Source: Stutzerimonas urumqiensis (GTDB lineage: Bacteria; Pseudomonadota; Gammaproteobacteria; Pseudomonadales; Pseudomonadaceae). From it: a DNA stretch of 64,000 bases. The translations under genes and the position numbers were made by a program. Position 1 is the stretch's first letter. The number at the start of each line of letters is the position of its first letter. The notes below the pieces were generated by a model. That model had not been told where the DNA came from and did no database searches. It worked only from the letters and a program-made list of their open reading frames with translations. Positions 9,515-18,406 of the stretch are shown piece by piece. The stretch lies in the NCBI RefSeq assembly GCF_003640395.1, contig NZ_RBZQ01000003.1, forward strand, positions 455,908 through 519,907, in the 5' to 3' direction.

Positions 9515-10107
9515 CACAGGCATCCCTTGGTGGACGGCATCTGCCCCGCCATGCGCGGGTCGCGCTCGACGGCCATGCGCAGCGCACGGCCGAAGGCCTT
9601 GAACACCGTCTCGATCTGGTGATGCGTGTTGACGCCGCGCAGGTTGTCGATGTGCAGGGTCACCTGGGCATGGTTGACGAAGCCCTGGAAGAATTCCTGG
9701 AACAGGTCGACATCGAACTTGCCGACCACCGCGCGGGTGTAGGGCACGTTCATGTGCAGCCCGGGACGGCCGGAGAAGTCGATCACCACGCGCGACAGCG
9801 CCTCGTCGAGCGGCACGTAGGCATGGCCGTAGCGGACGATGCCCTTCTTGTCGCCGATCGCCTTGGCGAAGGCCTGGCCGAGGGTGATGCCGACGTCCTC
9901 GACGGTATGGTGATCGTCGATGTGCAGATCGCCGTTGCATTCAAGGTCGATGTCGATCAGCCCGTGCCGGGCGATCTGGTCGAGCATGTGCTCTAGGAAG
10001 GGAACGCCGATGGCGAATCTCGCCTTGCCGGTGCCATCCAGATTGATCGACGCCTTCACCTGCGTTTCCAGGGTGTTGCGCTCGACGTAAGCCGTACGTT
10101 CGGCCAT
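9514..10107 (-). CDS. hisB: Imidazoleglycerol-phosphate dehydratase
   Basis: Monofunctional IGPD (197 aa): dehydrates imidazole glycerol phosphate to imidazole acetol phosphate. Mn-binding motifs of the family are seen: [32 protein letters not shown] and the C-terminal [17 protein letters not shown]. The phosphatase half fused in enterobacteria is absent, as in other pseudomonads. Start taken at ATG 10107 with GGAG 5-6 nt upstream; an adjacent GTG at 10110 is possible. First gene of the leftward his cluster, so the operon promoter should lie in 10108-10225, shared with the divergent GNAT gene. Confidence 0.97.
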   Translation of the reverse strand: MAERTAYVERNTLETQVKASINLDGTGKARFAIGVPFLEHMLDQIARHGLIDIDLECNGDLHIDDHHTVEDVGITLGQAFAKAIGDKKGIVRYGHAYVPLDEALSRVVIDFSGRPGLHMNVPYTRAVVGKFDVDLFQEFFQGFVNHAQVTLHIDNLRGVNTHHQIETVFKAFGRALRMAVERDPRMAGQMPSTKGCL

Positions 10108-10225
10108 CACTGCTCCGCAAATGCCACGGGGAAAAGGCGGCCATTATAGGCGCGCGCGACAGGCCCCGGCTACCGGCGCCCGTGGCGCGGGTTTACACTG
10201 GCCGGCCCGCATCCAGGAGGCCGCC

Positions 10226-10624
10226 ATGCCCGTTCAGGTCGAAACCGTCTCGCAGCCGTCCGCCCAGGATCGCCTGGATCTGGCGCGCATCTATGCCGAC
10301 GCGCCGGACTGGCTGCTGGCGCCCCACGCCGATGCCCAGGCGCTGATCGACGCCGGCCTCGCCGCCGGCACCCTGATCGCCGGCCGCTTCAACGACCGCC
10401 TGCTCGGCGCGGCGCTGCTGACGCGCGGCGATCGGCCGTGGCAGCTGTCGCATCTCTGCGTGCGCGCCGTGACGCGTCGCCGCGGTGTCGGCCGGCGCCT
10501 GCTGGAACAGGCGCGTGCCTGGGCCGAATCGGCCGGACAGCCCCTGCATCTCGCCGCGCCGCCAGGGCACCTGGAATCCCAGGCACTCGCGGCCAGGGCT
10601 CAATTGCCGCTCGCCTCGCTCTAG
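10226..10624 (+). CDS. GNAT-fold acetyltransferase-like protein (PanM/PanZ type)
   Basis: A 132-aa GNAT-fold protein. ATG 10226 follows AGGAGGCCGCC. The acetyl-CoA-binding motif A is VTRRRGVGRRLLEQARAWA. The short N-terminal part (LARIYADAPDWLL) recalls the PanM/PanZ family, which senses acetyl-CoA and promotes maturation of aspartate decarboxylase, but that assignment is tentative. It is divergent from the his operon, and a 140-bp gap separates it from asmA. Confidence 0.7.
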   Translation: MPVQVETVSQPSAQDRLDLARIYADAPDWLLAPHADAQALIDAGLAAGTLIAGRFNDRLLGAALLTRGDRPWQLSHLCVRAVTRRRGVGRRLLEQARAWAESAGQPLHLAAPPGHLESQALAARAQLPLASL

Positions 10625-10764
10625 CGCGCCGGCATGGCGCTCCGGAACCCGAGCGGCGCCGATCGCTCAAAGCAAAGCGCCATCATCGGACGGGGTACGG
10701 CCAAGGCTATACTCGGCCCCTTTCGCCCTCACCCGTCCAAGTAATACGACTACAAGGATCCGTC

Positions 10765-12990
10765 ATGAAAGCGCTCGCCAAGATCCTGGGCCTCGTCGTC
10801 TTCGGGTTGCTGCTCATCATCGTGGCGCTCGGGTTCGTGCTGACCCACTTCTTCGACCCCAATGACTACAAGGACGAAATCCAGCGCCTGGCGCGGGAGA
10901 AGGCCGGCGTCGAGCTGACCATCGACGGCGACATCGGCTGGAGCCTGTTTCCCTGGCTCGGCCTGGAGCTGCACGACACCACCGTCGCCAGCGCACGCAC
11001 GCCGGACCAGCCACTGGCCGACCTGCGCATGCTGGGGCTTTCGGTACGGGTCATGCCGCTGCTGCGGCGCGAAATCCAGATGAGCGATATCACGGTCGAC
11101 GGCCTCGACCTGACGCTGCGGCGCGACGCCGAGGGCCGCGGCAACTGGGAGGGCATCGGCGAACCGCTGCCGGCCGACTCGCCGCAAGCAGCGGCCGAGC
11201 CCGCGCCGGTGCAAGCCCCGCGCGAACCCGAGCAACCGGCCGGGAACGACCGTCCGATGCGGCTCGATATCGACAGCCTGACCGTTCGCGATGCGCGTGT
11301 TTCCTATGAAGATGCGCGCACCGGCAACCAGTACAGCGCCGAAGGCATTGAGCTGATGACCGGCGCCATCCGCGAGAACACCCCGATTCCGGTCAAGCTC
11401 AGCGCCTTCTTCGGCAGCAACAAACCGGTGATGCGTGCGCGCGCCGAGCTGACCGGCACGCTGCGCTTCGACAATGCCCTGCGGCGCTACCTGTTCGACA
11501 ACCTCAAGCTGGCCGGCGAGGCCTCTGGCGAGCCGCTCAACGGCGAAACCCTCAACTTCACCGCGCAGGGCGCGCTGATGGCCGACCTCGCTGCCCAGGT
11601 GGCCGAATGGAACGGGATGAAATTCACCGCCAACCAGCTGCGCGGCCTGGGCGAACTCAAGCTGCGCGACCTGCAGGGCGAACCCAAGCTGGCAGGCACG
11701 CTGTCGATTGCCCAGTTCAATGCCCGCGAGTTCCTCCAGAACCTTGGCCAGCCCTTGCCGGCAATGGCGGACGAAGCCGCGCTCGGCAAGGTCGAACTGG
11801 TCGGTCGGCTCGCTGGTACCGCCGACAGCCTCGCGCTCGAAGAGCTCAAACTGCAGATCGATGACACCATCCTCACGGGTCGCGTGGCATTGGCCGACCT
11901 GGAGACCGGCAGGATACAGGCCTCGCTCAAGGGGGATCGCATCGTGCTCGACCGCTACCTGCCGCCACCGAGCGCAGAGGACGCGGCCGAGGCGCAGGCA
12001 CGCGCCGAACGCAACCGGGTCGCCACCGCGGCCACCACCGGCTCGGCGACCTCGCCGCTGCCCGAGGAACCCACCGCGAACGCCTGGAGCAGCGAGGACA
12101 TCCTGCCGGTGCAGGCGCTACGCGGGCTGGACGGCAATGTCTCGCTGAATCTGGACCAGCTCAGCTACCGCAAGCTGCCGCTCGAAGCGCTGACCCTCAA
12201 GGCCAAGGCCGACGGCGGCCTGCTGACGCTCGAAACGCTCCGGGCGAACCTGTTCGGCGGTCGCCTGGAAACCACCGGCACGCTCAACACGCGCCCGGCC
12301 CTGCCGCTGCTCGACATCAACGAACGAATGACCGGCGTCCCGGTCGAGCGGCTGCTGACGGCCTTCGACCAGAAGCCCGTGGTCCACGGCATTCTCGACC
12401 TGACCGCCGACCTGCAAACCCGCGGCAACAGCCAGCAGGCCTGGGTGGACAACCTCGACGGCCGTATCGATTTCGTCATCGACAATGGCGTGCTGGTCGA
12501 CGCCAATCTGGAACAGCAGCTCTGCCAGGCCATCGCCACCCTGAACCGCAAGACGCTTACCACCGAACCGCGCGGCCGCGATACGCCGTTCCGCACCCTG
12601 CGCGGCAGCCTGGTGTTCAACGACGGTGTCGCCACCAACCCGGACCTGCGCGCCAGCATTCCGGGCCTGACGGTCAATGGCCGCGGCGACCTCGACTTGC
12701 GAACGCTGGGCATGGACTACCGCGTCGGCATCGTCATCGAAGGCGACCAGGGCGCGATGCCCGACCCGGCCTGCCAGGTCAATGAGCGCTATGTCGGCCT
12801 GGAATGGCCGCTGCGCTGCCGCGGCCCGCTGGAACTGGGCGCGCGCGCCTGCCGCCTGGACAAGGACGGGCTCGGCAAGATCGCGGCGAAGCTGGCCGGC
12901 GACAAGCTGACCGAAAAGATCGAGGAAGAACTCGGCGACAAGGTGAGCCCGGAACTGAAAGACGCGCTCAAGGGGCTGTTCGATCGATGA
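10765..12990 (+). CDS. asmA: AsmA family inner-membrane-anchored protein
   Basis: Large (741 aa) AsmA-like protein, now regarded as a bridge-like lipid-transport family of the Gram-negative envelope. One N-terminal transmembrane helix (about residues 5-30, ILGLVVFGLLLIIVALGFVL) anchors a long periplasmic beta-rich domain. The N-terminal AsmA signature after the helix includes FDPNDYKDEIQ and WSLFPWLGLELHD. A Pro/Ala-rich low-complexity linker lies near residues 135-155, and the C-terminal AsmA_2-like part contains LDLTADLQTRGNS and LRGSLVFNDGVA. ATG 10765 has AAGGATC upstream. Its TGA overlaps the mutY ATG (ATGA), the conserved asmA-mutY-yggX order. Confidence 0.93.
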   Translation: MKALAKILGLVVFGLLLIIVALGFVLTHFFDPNDYKDEIQRLAREKAGVELTIDGDIGWSLFPWLGLELHDTTVASARTPDQPLADLRMLGLSVRVMPLLRREIQMSDITVDGLDLTLRRDAEGRGNWEGIGEPLPADSPQAAAEPAPVQAPREPEQPAGNDRPMRLDIDSLTVRDARVSYEDARTGNQYSAEGIELMTGAIRENTPIPVKLSAFFGSNKPVMRARAELTGTLRFDNALRRYLFDNLKLAGEASGEPLNGETLNFTAQGALMADLAAQVAEWNGMKFTANQLRGLGELKLRDLQGEPKLAGTLSIAQFNAREFLQNLGQPLPAMADEAALGKVELVGRLAGTADSLALEELKLQIDDTILTGRVALADLETGRIQASLKGDRIVLDRYLPPPSAEDAAEAQARAERNRVATAATTGSATSPLPEEPTANAWSSEDILPVQALRGLDGNVSLNLDQLSYRKLPLEALTLKAKADGGLLTLETLRANLFGGRLETTGTLNTRPALPLLDINERMTGVPVERLLTAFDQKPVVHGILDLTADLQTRGNSQQAWVDNLDGRIDFVIDNGVLVDANLEQQLCQAIATLNRKTLTTEPRGRDTPFRTLRGSLVFNDGVATNPDLRASIPGLTVNGRGDLDLRTLGMDYRVGIVIEGDQGAMPDPACQVNERYVGLEWPLRCRGPLELGARACRLDKDGLGKIAAKLAGDKLTEKIEEELGDKVSPELKDALKGLFDR

Positions 12991-14051
12991 GCCCCGAGCA
13001 GTTCGGCTCGGCGGTGCTCGACTGGTACGACCGCCACGGCCGCAAGCACCTGCCCTGGCAGCAGGGCATCACGCCATACCGCGTGTGGGTGTCCGAGATC
13101 ATGCTGCAGCAGACCCAGGTCAGCACCGTGCTTGGCTACTTCGACCGCTTCATGACGGCGCTGCCGACCGTCCAGGCGCTCGCCGCGGCGGCAGAGGATG
13201 AAGTGCTGCACCTGTGGACCGGCCTCGGCTACTACAGCCGCGCCCGCAATCTGCACCGCACCGCGAAAATCGTCGTCGAGCAACACGGCGGCGAGTTTCC
13301 AGCCGACGTCGACGCACTGGCCGAGCTGCCCGGCATCGGGCGCTCGACCGCCGGCGCCATCGCCAGCCTGAGCATGGGCCTCCGCGCCCCGATCCTCGAT
13401 GGCAACGTCAAGCGCGTACTGGCGCGTTTCGCCGCGCAGGACGGCTATCCCGGCGAGCCGAAGGTGGCTCGGCAGCTCTGGGCGCTGGCCGAGCAGCTCA
13501 CGCCACGGCAGCGGGTCGCCCATTACACCCAGGCGATGATGGACCTGGGCGCCACCCTGTGCACCCGCAGCGCACCGAGCTGCCTGATCTGCCCGCTACA
13601 GACCGCCTGCCAGGCCCACCGGCTGGGCCGCGAAACCGACTTTCCGGTACCCAAGCCGCGCAAGACCCTGCCGCAGAAGCGAACCCTCATGCCGCTTCTG
13701 GCCACCGCCGAGGGCGCCATCCTGCTCTATCGCCGGCCGTCCAGCGGGCTTTGGGGCGGCCTGTGGAGCTTGCCGGAGCTGGACGACCTCGCCGGGCTCG
13801 ACCCGCTCGCCGCACGTCATGCCCTGCAACTGGGCCAGCGCCGCGAACTGACCGGACTGACCCACACTTTCAGCCATTTCCAGCTGGCGATCGAGCCCTG
13901 GCTGGTGCAGGTGCAGGGCACCGCGCCCGCCGTGACCGAGGCGGACTGGCTCTGGTATAACCTCGCGTCTCCGCCGCGCCTCGGCCTGGCCGCTCCGGTC
14001 AAGGCCCTGCTGGCCCGCGCAGCGACCGAACTACAGGGAGACTCGCCATGA
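12987..14051 (+). CDS. mutY: Adenine DNA glycosylase
   Basis: Base-excision repair glycosylase removing A opposite 8-oxoG. 354 aa. The start ATG overlaps the asmA stop. The helix-hairpin-helix [12 protein letters not shown], catalytic Glu37 ([13 protein letters not shown]) and Asp138 ([13 protein letters not shown]) are present, and the [4Fe-4S] ligands Cys192, 199, 202 and 208 follow the C-x6-C-x2-C-x5-C pattern. The C-terminal third is the MutT-like 8-oxoG recognition domain ([21 protein letters not shown]). All landmark residues fall at the E. coli positions. Coupled to yggX by another ATGA overlap. Confidence 0.98.
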   Translation: MSPEQFGSAVLDWYDRHGRKHLPWQQGITPYRVWVSEIMLQQTQVSTVLGYFDRFMTALPTVQALAAAAEDEVLHLWTGLGYYSRARNLHRTAKIVVEQHGGEFPADVDALAELPGIGRSTAGAIASLSMGLRAPILDGNVKRVLARFAAQDGYPGEPKVARQLWALAEQLTPRQRVAHYTQAMMDLGATLCTRSAPSCLICPLQTACQAHRLGRETDFPVPKPRKTLPQKRTLMPLLATAEGAILLYRRPSSGLWGGLWSLPELDDLAGLDPLAARHALQLGQRRELTGLTHTFSHFQLAIEPWLVQVQGTAPAVTEADWLWYNLASPPRLGLAAPVKALLARAATELQGDSP

Positions 14052-14320
14052 CCCGCACCGTCACGTGCCGCAAGTACAAGCAGGAACTGCCCGGCCTGGA
14101 CCGCCCGCCCTACCCGGGCCCCAAGGGCGAGGACATCTTCAACAACGTGTCGCGCCAGGCCTGGGAAGACTGGCAGAAGCACCAGACCATGCTCATCAAC
14201 GAGCGGCGGCTGAACATGATGAATGCCGACGATCGCAAGTTCCTGCAGGCGGAGATGGACAAGTTCTTCTCCGGCGAAGCCTATGCCCAGGCCGACGGCT
14301 ACGTCCCGCCAAGCGCCTGA
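14048..14320 (+). CDS. yggX: Probable Fe(2+)-trafficking / oxidative damage protection protein
   Basis: A 90-aa cytosolic protein of the YggX family, which protects Fe-S enzymes from oxidants. Sequence landmarks are [27 protein letters not shown] with the single conserved Cys, [19 protein letters not shown], and the C-terminal [13 protein letters not shown]. The start overlaps the mutY stop. Physical coupling to an Fe-S repair enzyme (MutY) is a long-known arrangement. Followed by a tRNA gene with its own promoter. Confidence 0.97.
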   Translation: MTRTVTCRKYKQELPGLDRPPYPGPKGEDIFNNVSRQAWEDWQKHQTMLINERRLNMMNADDRKFLQAEMDKFFSGEAYAQADGYVPPSA

Positions 14321-14376
14321 TACCCCGCCGGGCGGCGCTAAACGCCCGTCCCGGCTAAAAAATTTCCGCAGCCTTG

Positions 14377-14405
14377 TTGACAGGTCAAAACCAAATCCGT
14401 TTAAT
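14377..14405 (+). promoter_or_regulatory. Sigma-70 promoter of tRNA-Phe
   Basis: TTGACA at 14377-14382 and TTTAAT at 14400-14405 are separated by 17 nt, placing initiation about 5 nt before the mature tRNA 5' end. The -35 is a perfect consensus match. Confidence 0.8.
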
Positions 14406-14416
14406 GGCGCCCCGTT

Positions 14417-14492
14417 GCCCAGGTAGCTCAGTTGGTAGAGCAGGGGATTGAAAATCCCCGTGTCGGCGGTTCGATTCCGTCCCTGGGCACCA
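14417..14492 (+). tRNA. tRNA-Phe (GAA)
   Basis: 76-nt cloverleaf with encoded CCA. Acceptor GCCCAGG pairs with CCTGGGC, D-arm AGCTCAGTTGGTAGAGC, anticodon loop TTGAAAA with anticodon GAA at 14450-14452, T-loop GGTTCGATTCC. Flanked by a consensus promoter and a hairpin terminator, so it is an independent unit downstream of yggX, as in other pseudomonads. Confidence 0.98.
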
Positions 14493-14501
14493 TGAATTGC
14501 G

Positions 14502-14538
14502 AAACCCCTGATCCGAAAGGCTCAGGGGTTTCTTTTTT
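14502..14538 (+). terminator. Rho-independent terminator after tRNA-Phe
   Basis: Perfect 10-bp stem AAACCCCTGA/TCAGGGGTTT with a 10-nt loop, immediately followed by a T-rich run (TCTTTTTTTC). Confidence 0.92.
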
Positions 14539-14587
14539 TCTGCCGTGCGGATTCAGCGCGACGGCGCCTTGCGTGGCCTCGTTTCGC

Positions 14588-15871
14588 TCAGAGCGCCAGG
14601 CGCACCGCCAGCGCGGCCAGGGACGCGAGCAGGACGGGCAGCGTCAGCACGATCCCTACCCTGCAGTAGTAACCCCAGCCGATGCGGATTCCCTTGCGCG
14701 CCAGCACGTGGAGCCAGAGCAGGGTGGCGAGGCTGCCGATCGGCGTGATCTTCGGGCCCAGGTCGCAGCCGATCACGTTGGCGTAGATCATCGCATCGCG
14801 CACCAGGTCCGTGGCCTCCGAGCCCTGGATCGAGAGGGCGACCACCAGCACCGTCGGCATGTTGTTCATCACCGAGGAAAGCCCCGCGCTCAGCAGGCCG
14901 GTGCCCAGCGCGGCGGCCCAGAGGCCGCGCTGGGCAAGCCAATCCAGCACCAGGGTGAGTGCATCGGTCAGCCCGGCGTTCTTCAGCCCGTAGACCACCA
15001 GATACATGCCCAGCGAGAACACCACCACCTGCCACGGCGCTTCCCGCAGGACGCGGCGCGTCGAAATCACGCCCGCCCGCTTGGCCACCAGCCACAGCAC
15101 CGCCGCGCACGCGGCCGCCACGACGCTGATCGGAATGCCCAGCGGTTCCAGCGCGAACAGGCCGAGCAGCAGTATCGCCAGCACGCACCAGCCGACACGG
15201 AAGGTCGCCGCGTCGCGAATCGCCTCGCGTGGCGCCTTCAACAGGGCGAGTTCGTACGTCGCCGGGATGTCCCGGCGGAAGAACAGCAACAGCACGGCCA
15301 GGCTCGTGCCGACGCTGACCAGGTTCACCGGCAGCATGACCGATGCGTACTCGCTGAAGCCGAGGCCGAAGTAATCGGCCGATACGATGTTCACCAGGTT
15401 CGATACCACCAGCGGCAGGCTGGCGGTGTCGGCGATGAATCCCGCCGCCATGACGAAGGCCAGGGTGGTCGCCGGGCTGAACCGCAGGGCAACGAGCATC
15501 GAGATGACGATCGGCGTCAGGATCAGCGCGGCCCCGTCATTGGCGAACAGTCCCGAAACGGCCGCGCCGAGCAGGACGGTGAAGGCGAACAATCGCGTCC
15601 CTCGCCCCTTGGCCCAGCGCGCGACGTGCAGCGCCGACCACTCGAAGAAGCCGGCCTCGTCGAGCAGCAGGCTGATGACGATGATCGCGATGAACGTGGC
15701 CGTCGCATTCCAGACGATGTCCCAGACGATGGGGATGTCGCCCGGCGAAACCACTCCGGTCAGCAAGGCCAGCGCCGCGCCGATCGATGCGCTCCAGCCG
15801 ACGCCGAGCCCCCGCGGCTGCCAGATGACCAGGGCGACGGTGGCGCTGAAAAGGGCGAACGCGAGCGGCAT
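14588..15871 (-). CDS. arsB: Arsenite/antimonite efflux membrane protein ArsB
   Basis: Inner-membrane arsenite/antimonite:H+ antiporter of the ArsB type (ion transporter superfamily). The 427-aa hydrophobic product follows the enterobacterial ArsB pattern throughout: [66 protein letters not shown], and [20 protein letters not shown]. About 11-12 membrane segments are evident. ATG 15871 gives the family length; an upstream ATG at 15904 would add 11 residues. No arsR, arsC or arsH gene is nearby, so it is either an orphan resistance determinant or regulated elsewhere. Divergent from betT. Confidence 0.92.
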   Translation of the reverse strand: MPLAFALFSATVALVIWQPRGLGVGWSASIGAALALLTGVVSPGDIPIVWDIVWNATATFIAIIVISLLLDEAGFFEWSALHVARWAKGRGTRLFAFTVLLGAAVSGLFANDGAALILTPIVISMLVALRFSPATTLAFVMAAGFIADTASLPLVVSNLVNIVSADYFGLGFSEYASVMLPVNLVSVGTSLAVLLLFFRRDIPATYELALLKAPREAIRDAATFRVGWCVLAILLLGLFALEPLGIPISVVAAACAAVLWLVAKRAGVISTRRVLREAPWQVVVFSLGMYLVVYGLKNAGLTDALTLVLDWLAQRGLWAAALGTGLLSAGLSSVMNNMPTVLVVALSIQGSEATDLVRDAMIYANVIGCDLGPKITPIGSLATLLWLHVLARKGIRIGWGYYCRVGIVLTLPVLLASLAALAVRLAL

Positions 15872-16158
15872 GCAGATGGATTCCGGTGGGGGGCGACGCG
15901 CCATCGAAGCCAGGCGGGGCGCGACGACGAGCGCGGACTATAGGGAAATCCCGCTGCTTGGCAAGCGCCGCTCCGGCGCTCCACGGCATCGAAGCGGCGG
16001 AACGCTTCGCGCAGGCGCACCTCAAAAAAACATCACCGCCAGCCGGCCGATACGGCGCATCGCGCGGCCGCTTCGGCCAGGGTTGGCCGTCTTGTCGTGT
16101 TAGGCTTTGCCGTTCGCCTAAAGGCGCCCCCTCGAATCGCAAGAAACAGGAGAGCAGC

Positions 16159-18123
16159 ATGCAGGCCGGACAGCCTTCGTCATCCACCCTCAATCCGCCC
16201 GTTTTCATTGGCTCGGCGGTACTCATCCTCGCGCTCGTCTTGTTCAGCGCGCTCATGCCGGAACGGGCACAGACCCTCTTCGGCGACCTGCAAGCCTGGA
16301 TCATCGCCAACGTCAGCTGGCTCTATATCCTCGCGGTCGCGGTGATCCTGCTCACCGTCGTGCTCGTCGCCTTCAGTCGCTACGGCGACATCAAGCTCGG
16401 CCCGGACCACAGCCAGCCGGATTACGGAAACACCACCTGGTTCGCCATGCTGTTTTCGGCAGGCATGGGCATCGGCCTGATGTTCTTCGGCGTCGCCGAG
16501 CCGGTGATGCACTTCCTCGACCCGCCCGTCGGCGTGGGCGGCGACGTGGCCGCCGCGCGCGAGGCCATGAAGATCACCTTCTTCCACTGGGGCCTGCACG
16601 CCTGGGCCATCTACGCCATCGTCGCGCTGATCCTGGGGTACTTCAGCTACCGTCACGGCCTGCCACTGACCCTTCGCTCGGCGCTGTATCCGCTGATCGG
16701 CGACCGCATCCACGGTCCGATCGGGCATGCGGTGGATATCTTCGCCGTCATCAGTACGGTCCTTGGCGTGGCCACGTCGCTGGGGTTCGGCGTCACGCAG
16801 ATCAACACCGGCCTCAACCATCTGTACGGGATACCGATCTCGATCCCCGTGCAGATCGGCCTGATCATCGGCACCACCGCGCTGGCGACCGTGTCGGTGG
16901 TCACCGGGCTGGACAAGGGCGTGCGGCGCCTGTCGGAGCTGAACCTGGGCCTGGCCGTGCTGTTGCTGGGGCTGGTCCTGGTCACTGGGCCGACGGTGTT
17001 CATCCTGCAGACCTTCGTGCAGAACACCGGCAGCTACCTGTCGGACCTCGTGAGCAAGACCTTCAACCTCTACGCCTACGAGCCGAACGACTGGATCGGC
17101 GGCTGGACGCTGTTCTACTGGGGTTGGTGGCTGGCCTGGTCGCCCTTCGTCGGCCTGTTCATCGCGCGGATCTCGCGCGGGCGCACCATTCGCGAGTTCG
17201 TCACCGGCGTGCTGCTGGTGCCGGCCGGCTTCACCCTGCTGTGGATGACCGTGTTCGGCGACACGGCCATCCACATGATCATGCTGGAAAACATCACCAG
17301 CCTGGGCGAAGCCATCGAGCAGGACAGCTCGCTGGCGCTGTTCGCCTTTCTCGAGCACTTCCCCTTCAGCTCGGCCATCTCGCTGATCGCGATCATCATG
17401 GTGGTGGTGTTCTTCGTGACCTCCGCCGACTCCGGCGCGCTGGTCGTCGACCTGCTCGCCTCCGGCGGCCGCGAGCCCACGCCGACCTGGCAGCGCGTGT
17501 TCTGGGCCTCATCGATGGGCGTCGTCGCCATCGCCCTGCTGCTGGCCGATGGCCTGACCGCACTGCAGACCGCCACGATCGCCAGTGCCCTGCCCTTCAC
17601 CATCGCGCTGCTGCTGTCCATGTGGGGGCTGCTGAAAGCGCTGCGCCTCGATGCCACCAAACGCGACCTGCGCTACCTGGCGCCGAACATCTCGCCGAGC
17701 GCGCCGAGTACCGGCGGTGGCTGGCAGCGCCGCCTGCACAACCTGTTGCACCTGCCCGGCCGTGGCGAAGTCGCACGGTTCATCGAGGAAGTGGCGGCGC
17801 CGGCGTGCACGGCGGTCGTCGAGCAACTGAGCGCGGAAGGCATCGAAAGCCGCATCGAGCGCGGCGAAGACGGTCGCGTGCGACTGGAGGTGCTGCGCGC
17901 CGGCGAGGTGGATTTCACCTACGAAGTACGCCGCAAGGCCTACCCGCGCCCGGCGTATGCGCCCGACGACGACGAGGGCGACCAGGAGTATTACCGCGCC
18001 GAGGTGTACCTCAAGGAGGGCGGGCAGAACTACGACCTGATGGGCTGGCGCAAGGACGAGGTGATCGGCGACATCCTCGACCAGTACGAAAAGCACCTGC
18101 ACTTCCTTCATCTGGTCCACTGA
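16159..18123 (+). CDS. betT: BCCT family choline/betaine-type transporter with long C-terminal domain
   Basis: High-affinity, ion-coupled uptake of a quaternary ammonium compound, most likely choline for glycine-betaine osmoprotection. 654 aa. Twelve transmembrane segments cover about residues 15-500, with BCCT motifs FSAGMGIGLMFFGVAEPV and FYWGWWLAWSPFVGLFIARI. A hydrophilic C-terminal extension of about 130 residues (FTYEVRRKAYPRPAYAP...DEGDQEYYRAEVYL) is the BetT-type osmosensing/regulatory tail. ATG 16159 follows CAGGAGAG. No bet dehydrogenase genes are adjacent. Substrate could also be betaine or carnitine. Confidence 0.88.
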   Translation: MQAGQPSSSTLNPPVFIGSAVLILALVLFSALMPERAQTLFGDLQAWIIANVSWLYILAVAVILLTVVLVAFSRYGDIKLGPDHSQPDYGNTTWFAMLFSAGMGIGLMFFGVAEPVMHFLDPPVGVGGDVAAAREAMKITFFHWGLHAWAIYAIVALILGYFSYRHGLPLTLRSALYPLIGDRIHGPIGHAVDIFAVISTVLGVATSLGFGVTQINTGLNHLYGIPISIPVQIGLIIGTTALATVSVVTGLDKGVRRLSELNLGLAVLLLGLVLVTGPTVFILQTFVQNTGSYLSDLVSKTFNLYAYEPNDWIGGWTLFYWGWWLAWSPFVGLFIARISRGRTIREFVTGVLLVPAGFTLLWMTVFGDTAIHMIMLENITSLGEAIEQDSSLALFAFLEHFPFSSAISLIAIIMVVVFFVTSADSGALVVDLLASGGREPTPTWQRVFWASSMGVVAIALLLADGLTALQTATIASALPFTIALLLSMWGLLKALRLDATKRDLRYLAPNISPSAPSTGGGWQRRLHNLLHLPGRGEVARFIEEVAAPACTAVVEQLSAEGIESRIERGEDGRVRLEVLRAGEVDFTYEVRRKAYPRPAYAPDDDEGDQEYYRAEVYLKEGGQNYDLMGWRKDEVIGDILDQYEKHLHFLHLVH

Positions 18124-18134
18124 GGTATCACCCG

Positions 18135-18156
18135 ACGGCCGGCCATGCGCCGGCCG
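18135..18156 (+). terminator. Hairpin downstream of betT
   Basis: CGGCCGG (18136-18142) pairs with CCGGCCG (18150-18156) around a 7-nt loop, 12 bp after the betT stop. There is no U-tract, so it may be a stabilising or Rho-assisted element rather than an intrinsic terminator. Confidence 0.35.
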
Positions 18157-18211
18157 AACGGGTAAGACGCGGGCGGCTCGAAGGCTGGACAGCCCTCGAC
18201 AGGAGCCGACC

Positions 18212-18364
18212 ATGAGCCAGCCAGCCGACTCACAGCGCGTCACCCCGATCAGCACACCTGAAGACATCGAAGACGCCACCACGCCGGATCGGGACGACAA
18301 CGCCTACACCGGGCCGGAAACCCTGCCCGAAGACCCGATCATCAACAGTGAAGACCAACGCTGA
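18212..18364 (+). CDS. Small acidic protein (50 aa), function unknown
   Basis: Short frame MSQPADSQRVTPISTPEDIE... ending NSEDQR, rich in Asp, Glu, Pro and Thr, with no hydrophobic segment, so probably soluble and disordered. ATG 18212 is preceded by AGGAGCCGACC, a good ribosome site, and a terminator-like hairpin follows 10 bp after the stop. These features favour a real gene. It resembles in composition, not clearly in alignment, the 43-aa acidic protein at 19916-20047. No recognised family. Confidence 0.6.
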   Translation: MSQPADSQRVTPISTPEDIEDATTPDRDDNAYTGPETLPEDPIINSEDQR

Positions 18365-18373
18365 CGGACCGGG

Positions 18374-18400
18374 CGGCGGCCTCGCCACAGGAGGCCGCCG
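18374..18400. terminator. Bidirectional terminator-like hairpin
   Basis: Perfect 10-bp stem CGGCGGCCTC/GAGGCCGCCG with a 7-nt loop, located between the stop codons of the rightward small acidic gene and the leftward gntP-type gene. Confidence 0.55.
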
Positions 18401-18406
18401 TCATCG

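Noticed and set aside
10708..10713. TATACT as the asmA promoter -10 box
   Set aside because: No acceptable -35 hexamer at 16-18 bp, so not listed as a promoter.
14432..15943. 503-codon plus-strand frame running through the tRNA-Phe gene and opposite arsB
   Set aside because: Overlaps a tRNA and terminator; product is His/Gln/Arg repeats with no domain; arsB on the other strand is clear.
16180..17358. 392-codon minus-strand frame opposite betT
   Set aside because: Antisense shadow with a repetitive Asp/His/Gln-rich product.
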